From: Bacillus sp. UNC41MFS5
GTDB taxonomy: Bacteria > Bacillota > Bacilli > Bacillales_B > DSM-18226
DNA length: 64,000 nucleotides
Direction of reading: 5' to 3'
Assembly (NCBI RefSeq): GCF_000686805.1
Contig: NZ_JMLP01000012.1
Span: forward strand, 62,001-126,000
The notes under the pieces are model-generated. The model saw only the letters and a program-made list of their open reading frames with translations, was not told where the DNA came from and searched no databases. Every line of letters starts with the position of its first letter. Positions within the stretch are counted from its first letter, which is position 1. The translations under genes and the position numbers were made by a program. Below are positions 31,965-39,809 of this stretch, in pieces.

Positions 31965-33249
31965 CTGGTTTAATTGATTTTCTAGCTTCCTTCTTTACTG
32001 ACATTCTAAAGATTAACGTCATGAAGATAGCGAGGATAGCCGCGCTGGCACAGAAGATGAAGTATCCATTATATCCACCGTTAGGTCCGTATGTTTTAAA
32101 CAATACAATATTGACGATAGGCATTAAAATATCAGGTGTATAGCCTATAAATGATACAACTCCAATCGCCAGACCGAGTATCTTTTCATCTACCTTACAA
32201 TCTCCAAGTAACGACCAGTAAAGACCTCTAATGGTATAAATCATTAAACCTATCATGACGACTTGGATTTTAAAGTAAATTAGAGGCATCGTAATTGGTA
32301 AGATTGATATAGCAATTAAAAAAGTGGCAGCTAACCCTAAGGCGATCATGAGGATACTGCTTTTCCCAAATTTATCACCTAAAAATCCGCCTAACAACCC
32401 GCCAATCGGCCGCATCCAAAGCATTAATACAGTCACTTCACCTACAGTTGCGGCATCAATTTTGATGTTCGTTTGTAAAAATCCACCCTGATAATATACG
32501 GCCCAGGTCACAATATAAGACATAAATATGATGCCGCCTAGCAGCCATATGAACTTATTACTGAATAGTTGTTTGAAATCGTTCACATTAATTTTTTTAC
32601 TGGTTTCTGCCGCTTTAGAAGAAGATTCTTTTTTAATAGAAGATTTGTCTTCTTTAACAAAAAATAAAATGAGTACTGATACCAAAATAAGCGCAGCAGA
32701 GTACATGTAAACCACAAATTGTAACGCTTCTTTCTTATGAACCAATGCTGTACTGTCTCCCAAAACGTTTGTAAAAATAAATAATGCTATACTTGCCAAT
32801 ATGGCCTCTACTAATCCACGGCCACCATCTAAAGCACCAAAAAATCTTCCTTCTTCTTCCTTTTTAGAAATTAACTTTACAAGTTTTAAATGAGCTGCCC
32901 AAAAGGTGAATACGGAAAAAAATCCCCAAATACCAAATATCACTAAAACCATTGAATAGCTCGGAACTTGAGCAAACCATAGTCCGGTAAGTCCACAAAC
33001 CAAAAGTGAAATGAATAAAAGTTTTTTTGCGGAAAATCGATCAGCAAGCCAGCCACTTGGAGAGTATCCCACAAGATAAGCCACACCTAAAACGGAAAAA
33101 ATGCCATTTAATTGTTTAAGAGTTATTCCGTATACTTCCAAAATCGTTTCTTGATAATTTGTTTTTAAATAGATAAGTGGAAATATCGATCCTGCTGCTA
33201 AAACAATGAGGAAAAATTGAAAATACCTTTTATAATTTTTCTCTGCCAC
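31939..33249 (-). CDS. MFS transporter (YgcS-like position in operon)
   Basis: 436-residue major facilitator with about 12 membrane segments: FFLIVLAAGSIFPLIYLKTNY in TM1, GYSPSGWLADRFSAKKLLF (loop 2-3 signature), a long charged central loop (KEDKSSIKKESSSKAAETSKKINV) and GGLLGGFLGDKFGKSSILM. Start GTG at 33249. It lies 15 bp after the kinase gene and overlaps the following broken dehydrogenase gene. Probably imports the substrate processed by the operon's oxidoreductases and kinase, in the role of E. coli YgcS. Substrate unknown. Confidence 0.85.
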   Translation of the reverse strand: MAEKNYKRYFQFFLIVLAAGSIFPLIYLKTNYQETILEVYGITLKQLNGIFSVLGVAYLVGYSPSGWLADRFSAKKLLFISLLVCGLTGLWFAQVPSYSMVLVIFGIWGFFSVFTFWAAHLKLVKLISKKEEEGRFFGALDGGRGLVEAILASIALFIFTNVLGDSTALVHKKEALQFVVYMYSAALILVSVLILFFVKEDKSSIKKESSSKAAETSKKINVNDFKQLFSNKFIWLLGGIIFMSYIVTWAVYYQGGFLQTNIKIDAATVGEVTVLMLWMRPIGGLLGGFLGDKFGKSSILMIALGLAATFLIAISILPITMPLIYFKIQVVMIGLMIYTIRGLYWSLLGDCKVDEKILGLAIGVVSFIGYTPDILMPIVNIVLFKTYGPNGGYNGYFIFCASAAILAIFMTLIFRMSVKKEARKSIKPDELIAKNA

Positions 33250-33264
33250 AAAATCACTCTTTTC

Positions 33265-34695
33265 TTAACTAAAAATGGGATAAGATAGTTTTAAAATTTC
33301 ATCGGTATGAACTCTCACCTTTTTAACGACAGTATCGTTAATGGTATTGTAGAGTACGTGATTTTTTTGGTTCGGTATAAACGTTTGTTGAGTTTTAACC
33401 ATTTTACTTGCAGCCTCATAAAACTCTTTGTAAATCGATAGATGTTGGCAGACACATATAGCAGCTCCTAAACACGCACTACTGCTGCCTGCACGTCTGT
33501 GAACTGGCAATCCAAAAAGATCCGCAATAATTTGCATTATCACATCACTTTTGGAGCCCCCACCTATTACGACTAAATCATTTAACTGTACGTCTATTTC
33601 CTCTAACATATCATCAATATTGTTTTTAATATTAAAAGCAATCGCTTCCAAAATTGAACGGTAGATATGGTATTTTGTATGGCGCTGATCAAAACCAATC
33701 ATGACACCTTTTCGATATGGTATAGATGGTGTCGATAACCAGTCTAAAATGGTAATCAGACCGTCACTGCCGACTGGAACATCTTGTGCTTTCATATTCA
33801 AGTATTCCTCTTCCAATACACCTAGTTTTCTTGCTTCTGTAACGAGTTCTTCACCAATCAGCTTTTTAAACCAACTCACGGTCCACATACCACGTCTTAT
33901 TCCATTTGATTCATAAACATATTTAAATGGAATACATGCAAGCGTTGGAAAGAAATTAAGGGCATTTTCCTTAAATTCATTTCGTAACAGCATGGACGAA
34001 ATGAATGTTCCAAGCGAGATCATGATGGTACCTTCGTCCTTAATTCCGGAACCCAGCGCCTCTACAGCTTTATCGTTAGCTGTCGCTACTACTGGTATAT
34101 CATGATGGAAACCAAACTCCTCGACCAATTCTTGTCTCAGCATTCCCAGCTTTTCGCCTGGTTTTACAAGATCAAATACCATGTCTCTTTGCAATCCATT
34201 TGCCTCAAATACTTCCTCGTCTTTCGACCAATCCAACGTTTCGCGGTCCAATGGCCAGTGAACTTCATAATTGGAAGCAGTGTCTTTAAATTCCCCTGTC
34301 AACCGAAAGCCTAGATAACCAGAGGTAGTCGTCACATACTTTACTTGATCATCAGAATGCACATATGGTTTGTTAAGTCTGGAATCCATCCAGCTTATCA
34401 CAGGATAAGCTAGATGGCCCTCTTCCTTTAATAAAACACGACAACATCTAATGGTACAAAGTCCAATTCCAGCAATGTCTTTAGGATTGCCAGTAAAATG
34501 GGCTAGACAATTTTTAATAGCTCCGTACACACTGTCCCATAAATCATCATCGGGATGGATGACAACCCCTGGCTCAGGTGATAGAGTTTCTTTTAATTGA
34601 AAAGATCCGAAAGCAACTTCATTACCTTCAACATCATAAATGGCTACTTTTGTACTTTGCGAGCCATTATCAATCCCCATTACATACCCGTTCAT
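33265..34695 (-). CDS. FGGY-family carbohydrate kinase (YgcE-like)
   Basis: 476 residues of the FGGY sugar-kinase superfamily: phosphate-1 motif GIDNGSQSTKVAIYD at the N-terminus, GIGLCTIRCCRVLL near 78, the catalytic aspartate region VVATANDKAVEALG near 205, and the adenosine motif VVIGGGSKSDVIMQIIADLFGLPV near 370. It phosphorylates a sugar or polyol; the substrate cannot be read off. Genome context (SDR, FAD oxidase, MFS) matches the E. coli ygcE cluster rather than xylulose or glycerol operons. 14-bp gap to the upstream oxidase gene. Confidence 0.88.
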   Translation of the reverse strand: MNGYVMGIDNGSQSTKVAIYDVEGNEVAFGSFQLKETLSPEPGVVIHPDDDLWDSVYGAIKNCLAHFTGNPKDIAGIGLCTIRCCRVLLKEEGHLAYPVISWMDSRLNKPYVHSDDQVKYVTTTSGYLGFRLTGEFKDTASNYEVHWPLDRETLDWSKDEEVFEANGLQRDMVFDLVKPGEKLGMLRQELVEEFGFHHDIPVVATANDKAVEALGSGIKDEGTIMISLGTFISSMLLRNEFKENALNFFPTLACIPFKYVYESNGIRRGMWTVSWFKKLIGEELVTEARKLGVLEEEYLNMKAQDVPVGSDGLITILDWLSTPSIPYRKGVMIGFDQRHTKYHIYRSILEAIAFNIKNNIDDMLEEIDVQLNDLVVIGGGSKSDVIMQIIADLFGLPVHRRAGSSSACLGAAICVCQHLSIYKEFYEAASKMVKTQQTFIPNQKNHVLYNTINDTVVKKVRVHTDEILKLSYPIFS

Positions 34696-34709
34696 ATAAT
34701 CACCTTTTA

Positions 34710-36221
34710 TTAACCTTTTATATATTTTATGCCCTCTTCTTGAGGGAAGATTGTACCAAAATTCATGATGCCATTAGGGTCAAAAGCTTCTTTTAATTTT
34801 TCTAACATATAGTAAGCAGATCCATGCTCTTCTTCTGTCCACTCGGTACGATATTTTCCAATACCATGGTGATGGCACATGGAACCGCCAAGTTTCAATG
34901 TTTCTTCAATAATAATGGAATGGATTGGATGATGATAAATTCTCATTTCATCCTCTGGTGCACAATTAATATTATAGTTATAAACAAAGTACATATTGGT
35001 TCCATTTAGGTAACTATGGGATGAGTGTCCACCAAGCATGGTTATATCTTCAATTCTGTCAAACTCTTCCATAACTCTTTTCATTACATTGTGATAAATC
35101 TTTGTAATGTTTTCCCAGTCAGCTGATACTTCCGTTGTAAAACCATCATGCTTATGATGATCAACCATTGTTTGGAATTCACGATCAATGTGTCCCTGCG
35201 TCCAATTCAAGTTATTAAACCAATTTTCGATTAATTGGTCTTCAACTTTTTCAACGATTCCATCTTGGAATTTAGCAACCGCTTCTTCAATTGCTTCATT
35301 CGTTGCCTTAACAATACCAGCTGGCCCTTCTGTCATAAAAATCAACACACATTTGTCTTTATAGAAATGAGAGAAATGTTGTCTTGCGTCTTCTTCAGAA
35401 TAAACACGTGCCACAGATGGTCTAAAGCCGTTTGTAATCACTTCTCTTAAAACTTTAATACCCGTATCAACATCTTTTAATAAATAACCATGAAACACAT
35501 TGTTTTTAGGATAGTATTTAAAAACTTTCACCGTAACTTCTGTGATATAACATAATGTTCCTTCATTGCCGATGACAATGTGTCGAATATCCGGTCCTCC
35601 AGCTCTTCTTGGAACATTTTTGATTCGAGAAATGTGACCGTTTGGAAATACACATTCTAATCCAACAACCATATCTTCAATCGCACCGTATAAAGTGGAG
35701 AATTGTCCAATACTTCTTGTTGCCAATAATCCACCAAATTGTGCAACTGGTTTAGACTGTGGAGAGTGACCAGTTGTGTAACCAATTTTACGCAGCTCAT
35801 CTTCCAATGTTTGTAGTTTTACACCTGCTTGGACAGTTGCTTGCATGTTATATGTATCGATTTTAATGATATTATTCATTCTTGACCCATCGATAACCAT
35901 AGCGATTTCTTTCCAGTTTTCCAGACCGCCTTCTGTAGCTGTTTTTCCACTACGAGGAATCACATTGATCTTGTGTTCATTACAGAACTGCAGAAGTGCC
36001 TGTACTTCTTCTGTAGAGTGTGGATATACTATCGCCATTGGCATTGGAACGTCAAGGACCTTTTTAGCTTTTGCATATTTTTGATATCGGTCAGAAGATG
36101 CATCATATAATGCTTCATGATCGGTAATTATTTGTTCGATTGAAATAATTACCTCTAATTCTTTTAACAATTGTTCTTTAATCTTCGTAGTTTCTTCTTT
36201 TAATAATTGTTCATTCGCCAT
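34710..36221 (-). CDS. FAD-binding oxidoreductase (PCMH-type, YgcU-like)
   Basis: 503 residues with the FAD-binding PCMH domain (about 65-250: PMAIVYPHSTEEVQALLQFCNEHKINVIPRSGKTATEGG, then GGLLATRSIGQFSTLYGAIEDMVVGLECVFPNG and HIVIGNEGTLCYITEVTVKV) and a C-terminal cap with GGSMCHHHGIGKYR and FDPNGIMNFGTIFP. It resembles alkylglycerone-phosphate synthase and YgcU. It likely oxidises a hydroxyacid or sugar derivative. Second gene of the operon after the SDR gene; the GGAG site is 11 nt before the ATG. Confidence 0.88.
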   Translation of the reverse strand: MANEQLLKEETTKIKEQLLKELEVIISIEQIITDHEALYDASSDRYQKYAKAKKVLDVPMPMAIVYPHSTEEVQALLQFCNEHKINVIPRSGKTATEGGLENWKEIAMVIDGSRMNNIIKIDTYNMQATVQAGVKLQTLEDELRKIGYTTGHSPQSKPVAQFGGLLATRSIGQFSTLYGAIEDMVVGLECVFPNGHISRIKNVPRRAGGPDIRHIVIGNEGTLCYITEVTVKVFKYYPKNNVFHGYLLKDVDTGIKVLREVITNGFRPSVARVYSEEDARQHFSHFYKDKCVLIFMTEGPAGIVKATNEAIEEAVAKFQDGIVEKVEDQLIENWFNNLNWTQGHIDREFQTMVDHHKHDGFTTEVSADWENITKIYHNVMKRVMEEFDRIEDITMLGGHSSHSYLNGTNMYFVYNYNINCAPEDEMRIYHHPIHSIIIEETLKLGGSMCHHHGIGKYRTEWTEEEHGSAYYMLEKLKEAFDPNGIMNFGTIFPQEEGIKYIKG

Positions 36222-36257
36222 CGCAGCATTTCTCCTTTTATCTATTTCTATATTTCG

Positions 36258-37052
36258 TTATCGTACTAAGTATCCGCCATCAACATTCACGAGAGTTCCA
36301 TTTACATAATTGGAAGCGTTTGAAGCTAGATATACAACTGTACCCATTAAATCTGAGATATTTCCCCATCTATTGGCAGGAATATGATCTAAAATTCGTT
36401 GATTGGCTGCAGGATTCGCTCTAGTCTCTACAGTAACGGCAGTAGCAAAATAGCCAGGTGCAATACCGTTTACTTGAATATTGAATTGAGCTAATTCATC
36501 ACAATATGCTTTTGTGAAGCCTGCTAAACCGTGTTTCGTTGCCGCATATGCAGGTGACCATTGGCCTCCAAGGTAGGAAAACAAAGAACAAGTATTAATG
36601 ATTTTCCCGCTTTTTTGTGGAATCATATACTTCGCCACTTCATGAGATAATTCAAACGCTGCAGTTAAATTGATTGAGACCATTTTATCCCATTGAAGTC
36701 GAGTAAACTTCGTCACATCTGGTTCATTGATACAAATGCCTGCGTTGTTCATGAGGATATCTATTTTTCCAAATGTATTGATACATTCTTCTGCAATTTT
36801 TTTACAAGCACCCTCTTGAGTAACGTCTGCAATCATCAAATGGTACCGGACGCCTTCTGCTTCAATCATGTTTTTCGTTTCACCATTGTCATCAGCGATG
36901 CTGACTGCAAAAATGTCTGCCCCTGCTTTTGCCAGTGCTAAGGCAAAGCCTTGCCCCAATCCTGAATTTCCTCCAGTGATAATGGCTACTTTTCCTTTTA
37001 AGCTAAAAAAATTCATTGAGAAATCTTTTATATCGGTTTTATGAGCAGTCAT
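36258..37052 (-). CDS. Short-chain dehydrogenase/reductase (YgcW/KduD-like)
   Basis: 264-residue classical SDR: cofactor motif TGGNSGLGQGFALALAKAGADIF near 26, NNAG at about 106, catalytic serine region INTCSLFSYLGGQW, YAATKHG (Tyr-x3-Lys) near 172, and the C-terminal YVNGTLVNVDGGYLVR. Resembles 2-deoxy-gluconate/5-keto-4-deoxyuronate dehydrogenases and E. coli YgcW. First gene of the operon, divergent from the RpiR regulator. GAGGAAGG precedes the ATG at 37052; an internal Met at 37016 is a less likely start. Confidence 0.9.
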   Translation of the reverse strand: MTAHKTDIKDFSMNFFSLKGKVAIITGGNSGLGQGFALALAKAGADIFAVSIADDNGETKNMIEAEGVRYHLMIADVTQEGACKKIAEECINTFGKIDILMNNAGICINEPDVTKFTRLQWDKMVSINLTAAFELSHEVAKYMIPQKSGKIINTCSLFSYLGGQWSPAYAATKHGLAGFTKAYCDELAQFNIQVNGIAPGYFATAVTVETRANPAANQRILDHIPANRWGNISDLMGTVVYLASNASNYVNGTLVNVDGGYLVR

Positions 37053-37117
37053 GTTTAACCTTCCTCTTAAATGTTTTTTATTATTTACAACGTTAATTTA
37101 CTATAAATACCTCCAAA

Positions 37118-37145
37118 TGTAAACGGATTCTTAAGAAAATTTTCT
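37118..37145. promoter_or_regulatory. cre-like site and second RpiR half-operator
   Basis: TGTAAACGGATTCT (37118-37131) matches the CcpA cre consensus TGWAANCGNTNWCA at all but two positions. AGAAAATTTTCT (37134-37145) repeats the centre of the perfect palindrome at 37171-37186; centre-to-centre distance is 39 bp. Both lie upstream of the SDR operon. Confidence 0.5.
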
Positions 37146-37168
37146 ATTTTTTTTTAAAAAAAATAATA

Positions 37169-37197
37169 TTGTGGAAAATTTTCCACTATGGTATACT
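37169..37197 (+). promoter_or_regulatory. rpiR-type promoter with embedded palindromic operator
   Basis: -35 TTGTGG (37169-37174), 17-bp spacer, -10 TATACT (37192-37197). A perfect 16-bp palindrome GTGGAAAATTTTCCAC (37171-37186) covers the -35 and spacer. Strong candidate operator for RpiR autoregulation and control of the divergent operon. Confidence 0.7.
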
Positions 37198-37213
37198 TTC
37201 ATTAAGCACTAAA

Positions 37214-37963
37214 ATGAGAAGAGAGGGAAAGATCATAAATATTAATTTAAATAAATTAAATGAGCTGGAGCTTTCGGTTCATAATAAACTTTCTGAAATT
37301 ATTAAAGAAAAGGATCATATAAAAATATTAGAGGCCGCTGAGTATTGTAATGTGTCTTCTTCAAAAGTATCCAAACTTGTAAGAAAACTTGGGTTTGAAA
37401 GTTTTAAACAATATAAACAATTTTTTGGCGGTCAGCTAATCATTCAGGAAAGCAAAAAAACTTCAAGTGAGCTTGAACGATTAAAACACTTTATAGATAA
37501 TTTTGACCCCACATTAGTGGATGAGTTTTTAACTCTTTATAAGAAGTACAACAGAATTGTGCTATTTGGATTGGGTCCATCCTTTATTTGTGTAGAATAC
37601 TTTGCTTATAAGCTTGCTCTTGTTTCTGGAAAACATATTTTAGTGAGCCAGGGAGAAGATTATGCGAAGCATTTAGTGGATGAGGACACGCTTTTAATTG
37701 TTTTTTCCGTAACCGGCAAATTCGCCTCTTTTGAAAACCTTTTCAACGGAGCAAAGTCTAAAGGGGCTGAAATATTGTTGATTTTGGAGGAATATGACAA
37801 TTCTCAAACTTTACAAGTAGATAATATATTTTACTTAGCCAAATCTGCTCAAAATGGAAAATTGTTACCTTATGAAAAAACTCGAACTGTATTCTTTATT
37901 TTTATAGAAGAAATTATTGCAAAATTAATGGCAGAACGAGACGCATTAAAAAAGGATGAATAA
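37214..37963 (+). CDS. RpiR-family transcriptional regulator
   Basis: About 249 residues: N-terminal HTH (LSEIIKEKDHIKILEAAEYCNVSSSKVSKLVRKLGFESFKQYKQFF) and a C-terminal SIS sugar-phosphate-binding domain (RIVLFGLGPSFICVEYFAYKLALVSGKHI and LLIVFSVTGKFASFENLFNGAKSKGAEILLI). Divergent from the SDR-oxidase-kinase-MFS operon, so it likely senses a phosphorylated intermediate. The start is uncertain: ATG 37214 lies only about 10 nt after the predicted transcription start, making a near-leaderless mRNA, while the purine-rich GAGAGGGA further on is not followed by a standard start codon. Confidence 0.85.
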   Translation: MRREGKIININLNKLNELELSVHNKLSEIIKEKDHIKILEAAEYCNVSSSKVSKLVRKLGFESFKQYKQFFGGQLIIQESKKTSSELERLKHFIDNFDPTLVDEFLTLYKKYNRIVLFGLGPSFICVEYFAYKLALVSGKHILVSQGEDYAKHLVDEDTLLIVFSVTGKFASFENLFNGAKSKGAEILLILEEYDNSQTLQVDNIFYLAKSAQNGKLLPYEKTRTVFFIFIEEIIAKLMAERDALKKDE

Positions 37964-37967
37964 AAGA

Positions 37968-38000
37968 ACAGACCGTCTGGCCATGAGACGGTCTGTTTTC
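37968..38000 (+). terminator. Terminator after the RpiR gene
   Basis: Perfect 11-bp stem ACAGACCGTCT / AGACGGTCTGT followed by TTTTC. Confidence 0.85.
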
Positions 38001-38005
38001 TTATT

Positions 38006-38665
38006 TTATATAGTTAATATACTGTCAGACGTATCTGCTAGTTCCTTTTGTTCTTGTGATGAAAACTCAACCACTGTTCTGCCAACGTTGATGCAATTAC
38101 AGTCCTGAAAGCTGTCGAATGCTTTTTAAATGTCATTTAGCTGGATATGATCAAGGACGAGTTCATCCAGCATAAATTTGCCATCAAGATAAAGCTGGGC
38201 AATGATAGGGAAGTCGCAATAAGGCATTGTATCTCCATAAAAGCTGCACCTTAGTATTTTACCGACGCGATGGAAGCCTCCTGCTGGCAAATTGAGTGCA
38301 ATAGCTGGGTTGAAAACTCCCATTACCACAACGGTACCGCCATTTCTTGTTCCTTTCCAAGCACTTTCTGTCGCTCCTGTGTGGCCGGAGCAGTCGATAG
38401 CGAAATGAACACCGAATCCGCGCCTGTCAGCTTTTTTAAATCCTCTTCTGTACTTTGTTCTGCAACATTAACCGTATGTGTAGCCCCGAACTTTTTCGTG
38501 ATTTCAAGGTTAGCCGGCTTCATATCACACGCAATAATTTTGGCAGCACCTGCAATACGAGCCCCTTGAATCACATTGACACCAACCCCGCCGATACCAA
38601 ATACCGAAAAGGTAGAACCTGGTGTTACTTTTGCAGCGTTAACGGCATCACTGTAGCTTGGCTGC
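38006..38665 (-). pseudogene. Zn-dependent alcohol dehydrogenase, broken (copy 2)
   Basis: Same family as the pseudogene at 31071-31964 but missing its N-terminal zinc domain. Readable are [37 protein letters not shown], then a frameshift at about 38405 (continuing HFAIDCSGHTGATESAW in another frame), VVVMGVFNPAIALNLPAGGFHRVGKILRCSFYG, a nonsense codon at 38126 after HIQLNDI, and AFDSFQDCNCINVGRTVVEFSS to the stop. With copy 1 it flanks the intact sugar operon in direct orientation. Confidence 0.85.
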
Positions 38666-39050
38666 TAAGGTACGGAGACGACGTAATACCAGGTTCACAC
38701 AAAAGTGATTGTATTGGGGAGAAACTGGCGAAAGCAGGCATAGGTGAGCCTCTTGATTTCCTGGCACGAACTCCCTAAACTCGCCTGCGGAGCAATGTGT
38801 TTGTCGCTAAGGGGAGAGCCAAGGATATAATGGCCTTACTTCCTCCTTTGGAAAGCAGCTCTTCGGAAGTGCTCAGGGAATTAACGGCATCGAAAGTTTT
38901 GATGGACATCACCTTGAAGGATGTATTACAAATGTTAAGCGGGGACGCCCATGCTGCGGCCGTTCCAATGGTCACTATCGATCCTGCCGCAAAAGGTTAG
39001 AACTGCTGCAGACGATTTCGTATATTATTCAGACCGCAATTTTTAAGAAG
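38666..39050. other. Unidentified decayed segment between the ADH and IS110 remnants
   Basis: Noticeably more GC-rich than its surroundings. Plus-strand readings (GDDVIPGSHKSDCIGEKLAK, and further on KGRAKDIMALLPPLESSSSE...LKDVLQMLSG) look protein-like but lie in different frames with stops between; the minus strand is also open for 66 codons. I do not recognise the source gene. Confidence 0.4.
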
Positions 39051-39056
39051 GATAAA

Positions 39057-39590
39057 ATGATTGGCCAAAACAGTGATAAGCTGACAAGGGGTGTACTGTG
39101 GATTAGAACCCTTCGCCTATTTCCTACCCCGATGGAATTGCGTTCAATGCAACCTCAAAACATTGTTATCGGGTGGAAGTCACTGATGAAGAGACAACCT
39201 GGATTAAAAAATGCCCAGTTACTTATTCATTTAGCTAAACGTTCAATTGGCACTAAGCAAGCACTTGATGCTTATAAATTTCATCTACAACAATTACTAG
39301 AGGAATTTGACCTCGCAACAACACAACTCGAAAGAGTTGAAAAACAAGTCACAGAAGTACTTAAACAAATTCCTTATGCTAATCAATTGCTTTCCATTAA
39401 AGGAATTAGTGAGATTTCATTGGCTGGTATATTAGGGGTAGCAAGAGATTTAAGTGGCTTTGCCCACGGCAATTCTTTACTTCGTCATGCAGGATTGCAC
39501 CTAGCTGAGGCAAGCTCAGGAAAGTGGAGAGGGCAAATCGTCATTTCTAAACGTGGAAGATCAAGGCTTCGGCAGCATTCCCTTCAGCTT
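39057..39590 (+). mobile_element. IS110-family transposase, truncated
   Basis: The readable portion is the C-terminal transposase_20-type half: LLSIKGISEISLAGILGVARDLSGFAHGNSLLRHAGLHLAEASSGKWRGQIVISKRGRSRLR, preceded by a coiled helical linker (QQLLEEFDLATTQLERVEKQVTEVLKQIP). The N-terminal DEDD catalytic domain is absent and the C-terminus is cut just after SKRGRSRLR, where terminase stub B begins on the opposite strand. A dead insertion element. Confidence 0.88.
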
Positions 39591-39591
39591 C

Positions 39592-39681
39592 GTATCCTGC
39601 TCTTATATTACTGGCCGCCGCATTTCCTGATTCAATGAAATAATCCGCAAATTTCTTTTGCTTAATATTTAAGTCCCCCAT
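39592..39681 (-). pseudogene. Phage terminase small subunit, N-terminal stub B
   Basis: From ATG 39681 the minus strand reads MGDLNIKQKKFADYFIESGN then AAASNIRAGY, a close match to terminase small subunit N-termini (KQ.KFADYYIE.GNATEAAI.AGY). The frame then runs into the reversed IS110 fragment. Promoter and LexA-like dyad lie just upstream. Homologous to stub A at 29497-29565. Confidence 0.75.
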
Positions 39682-39714
39682 TAGTAACACCATCCCCGTT
39701 GTCTTATTTAAATT

Positions 39715-39747
39715 AAAACAAGAATGTATGTTCCTGTTTTTATTATA
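39715..39747 (-). promoter_or_regulatory. LexA-box-like operator and -10 of terminase stub B
   Basis: A dyad AAAACA-a-GAATGTATGTTC-c-TGTTTT (39715-39740) lies directly downstream of a minus-strand TATAAT (39747-39742). GAATGTATGTTC is one mismatch from GAAC-N4-GTTC, the Bacillus LexA motif. It suggests SOS-controlled phage expression in the ancestor. Confidence 0.45.
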
Positions 39748-39760
39748 TCACAACAACAAA

Positions 39761-39796
39761 AATAAGCCTCCCTGAAAAATCAGAGAGACTTTTTTA
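39761..39796 (-). terminator. Terminator after rlmCD
   Basis: AAGCCTCCCTGA / TCAG-GAGACTT stem with T-runs on both strands, downstream of the rlmCD stop. Confidence 0.75.
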
Positions 39797-39809
39797 CACA
39801 CGGCCACAT

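Noticed and set aside
38775..38975. 66-codon minus-strand frame in the unidentified fragment
   Set aside because: No recognised domain, no ribosome site, and the opposite strand is equally open; kept as an unassigned segment.
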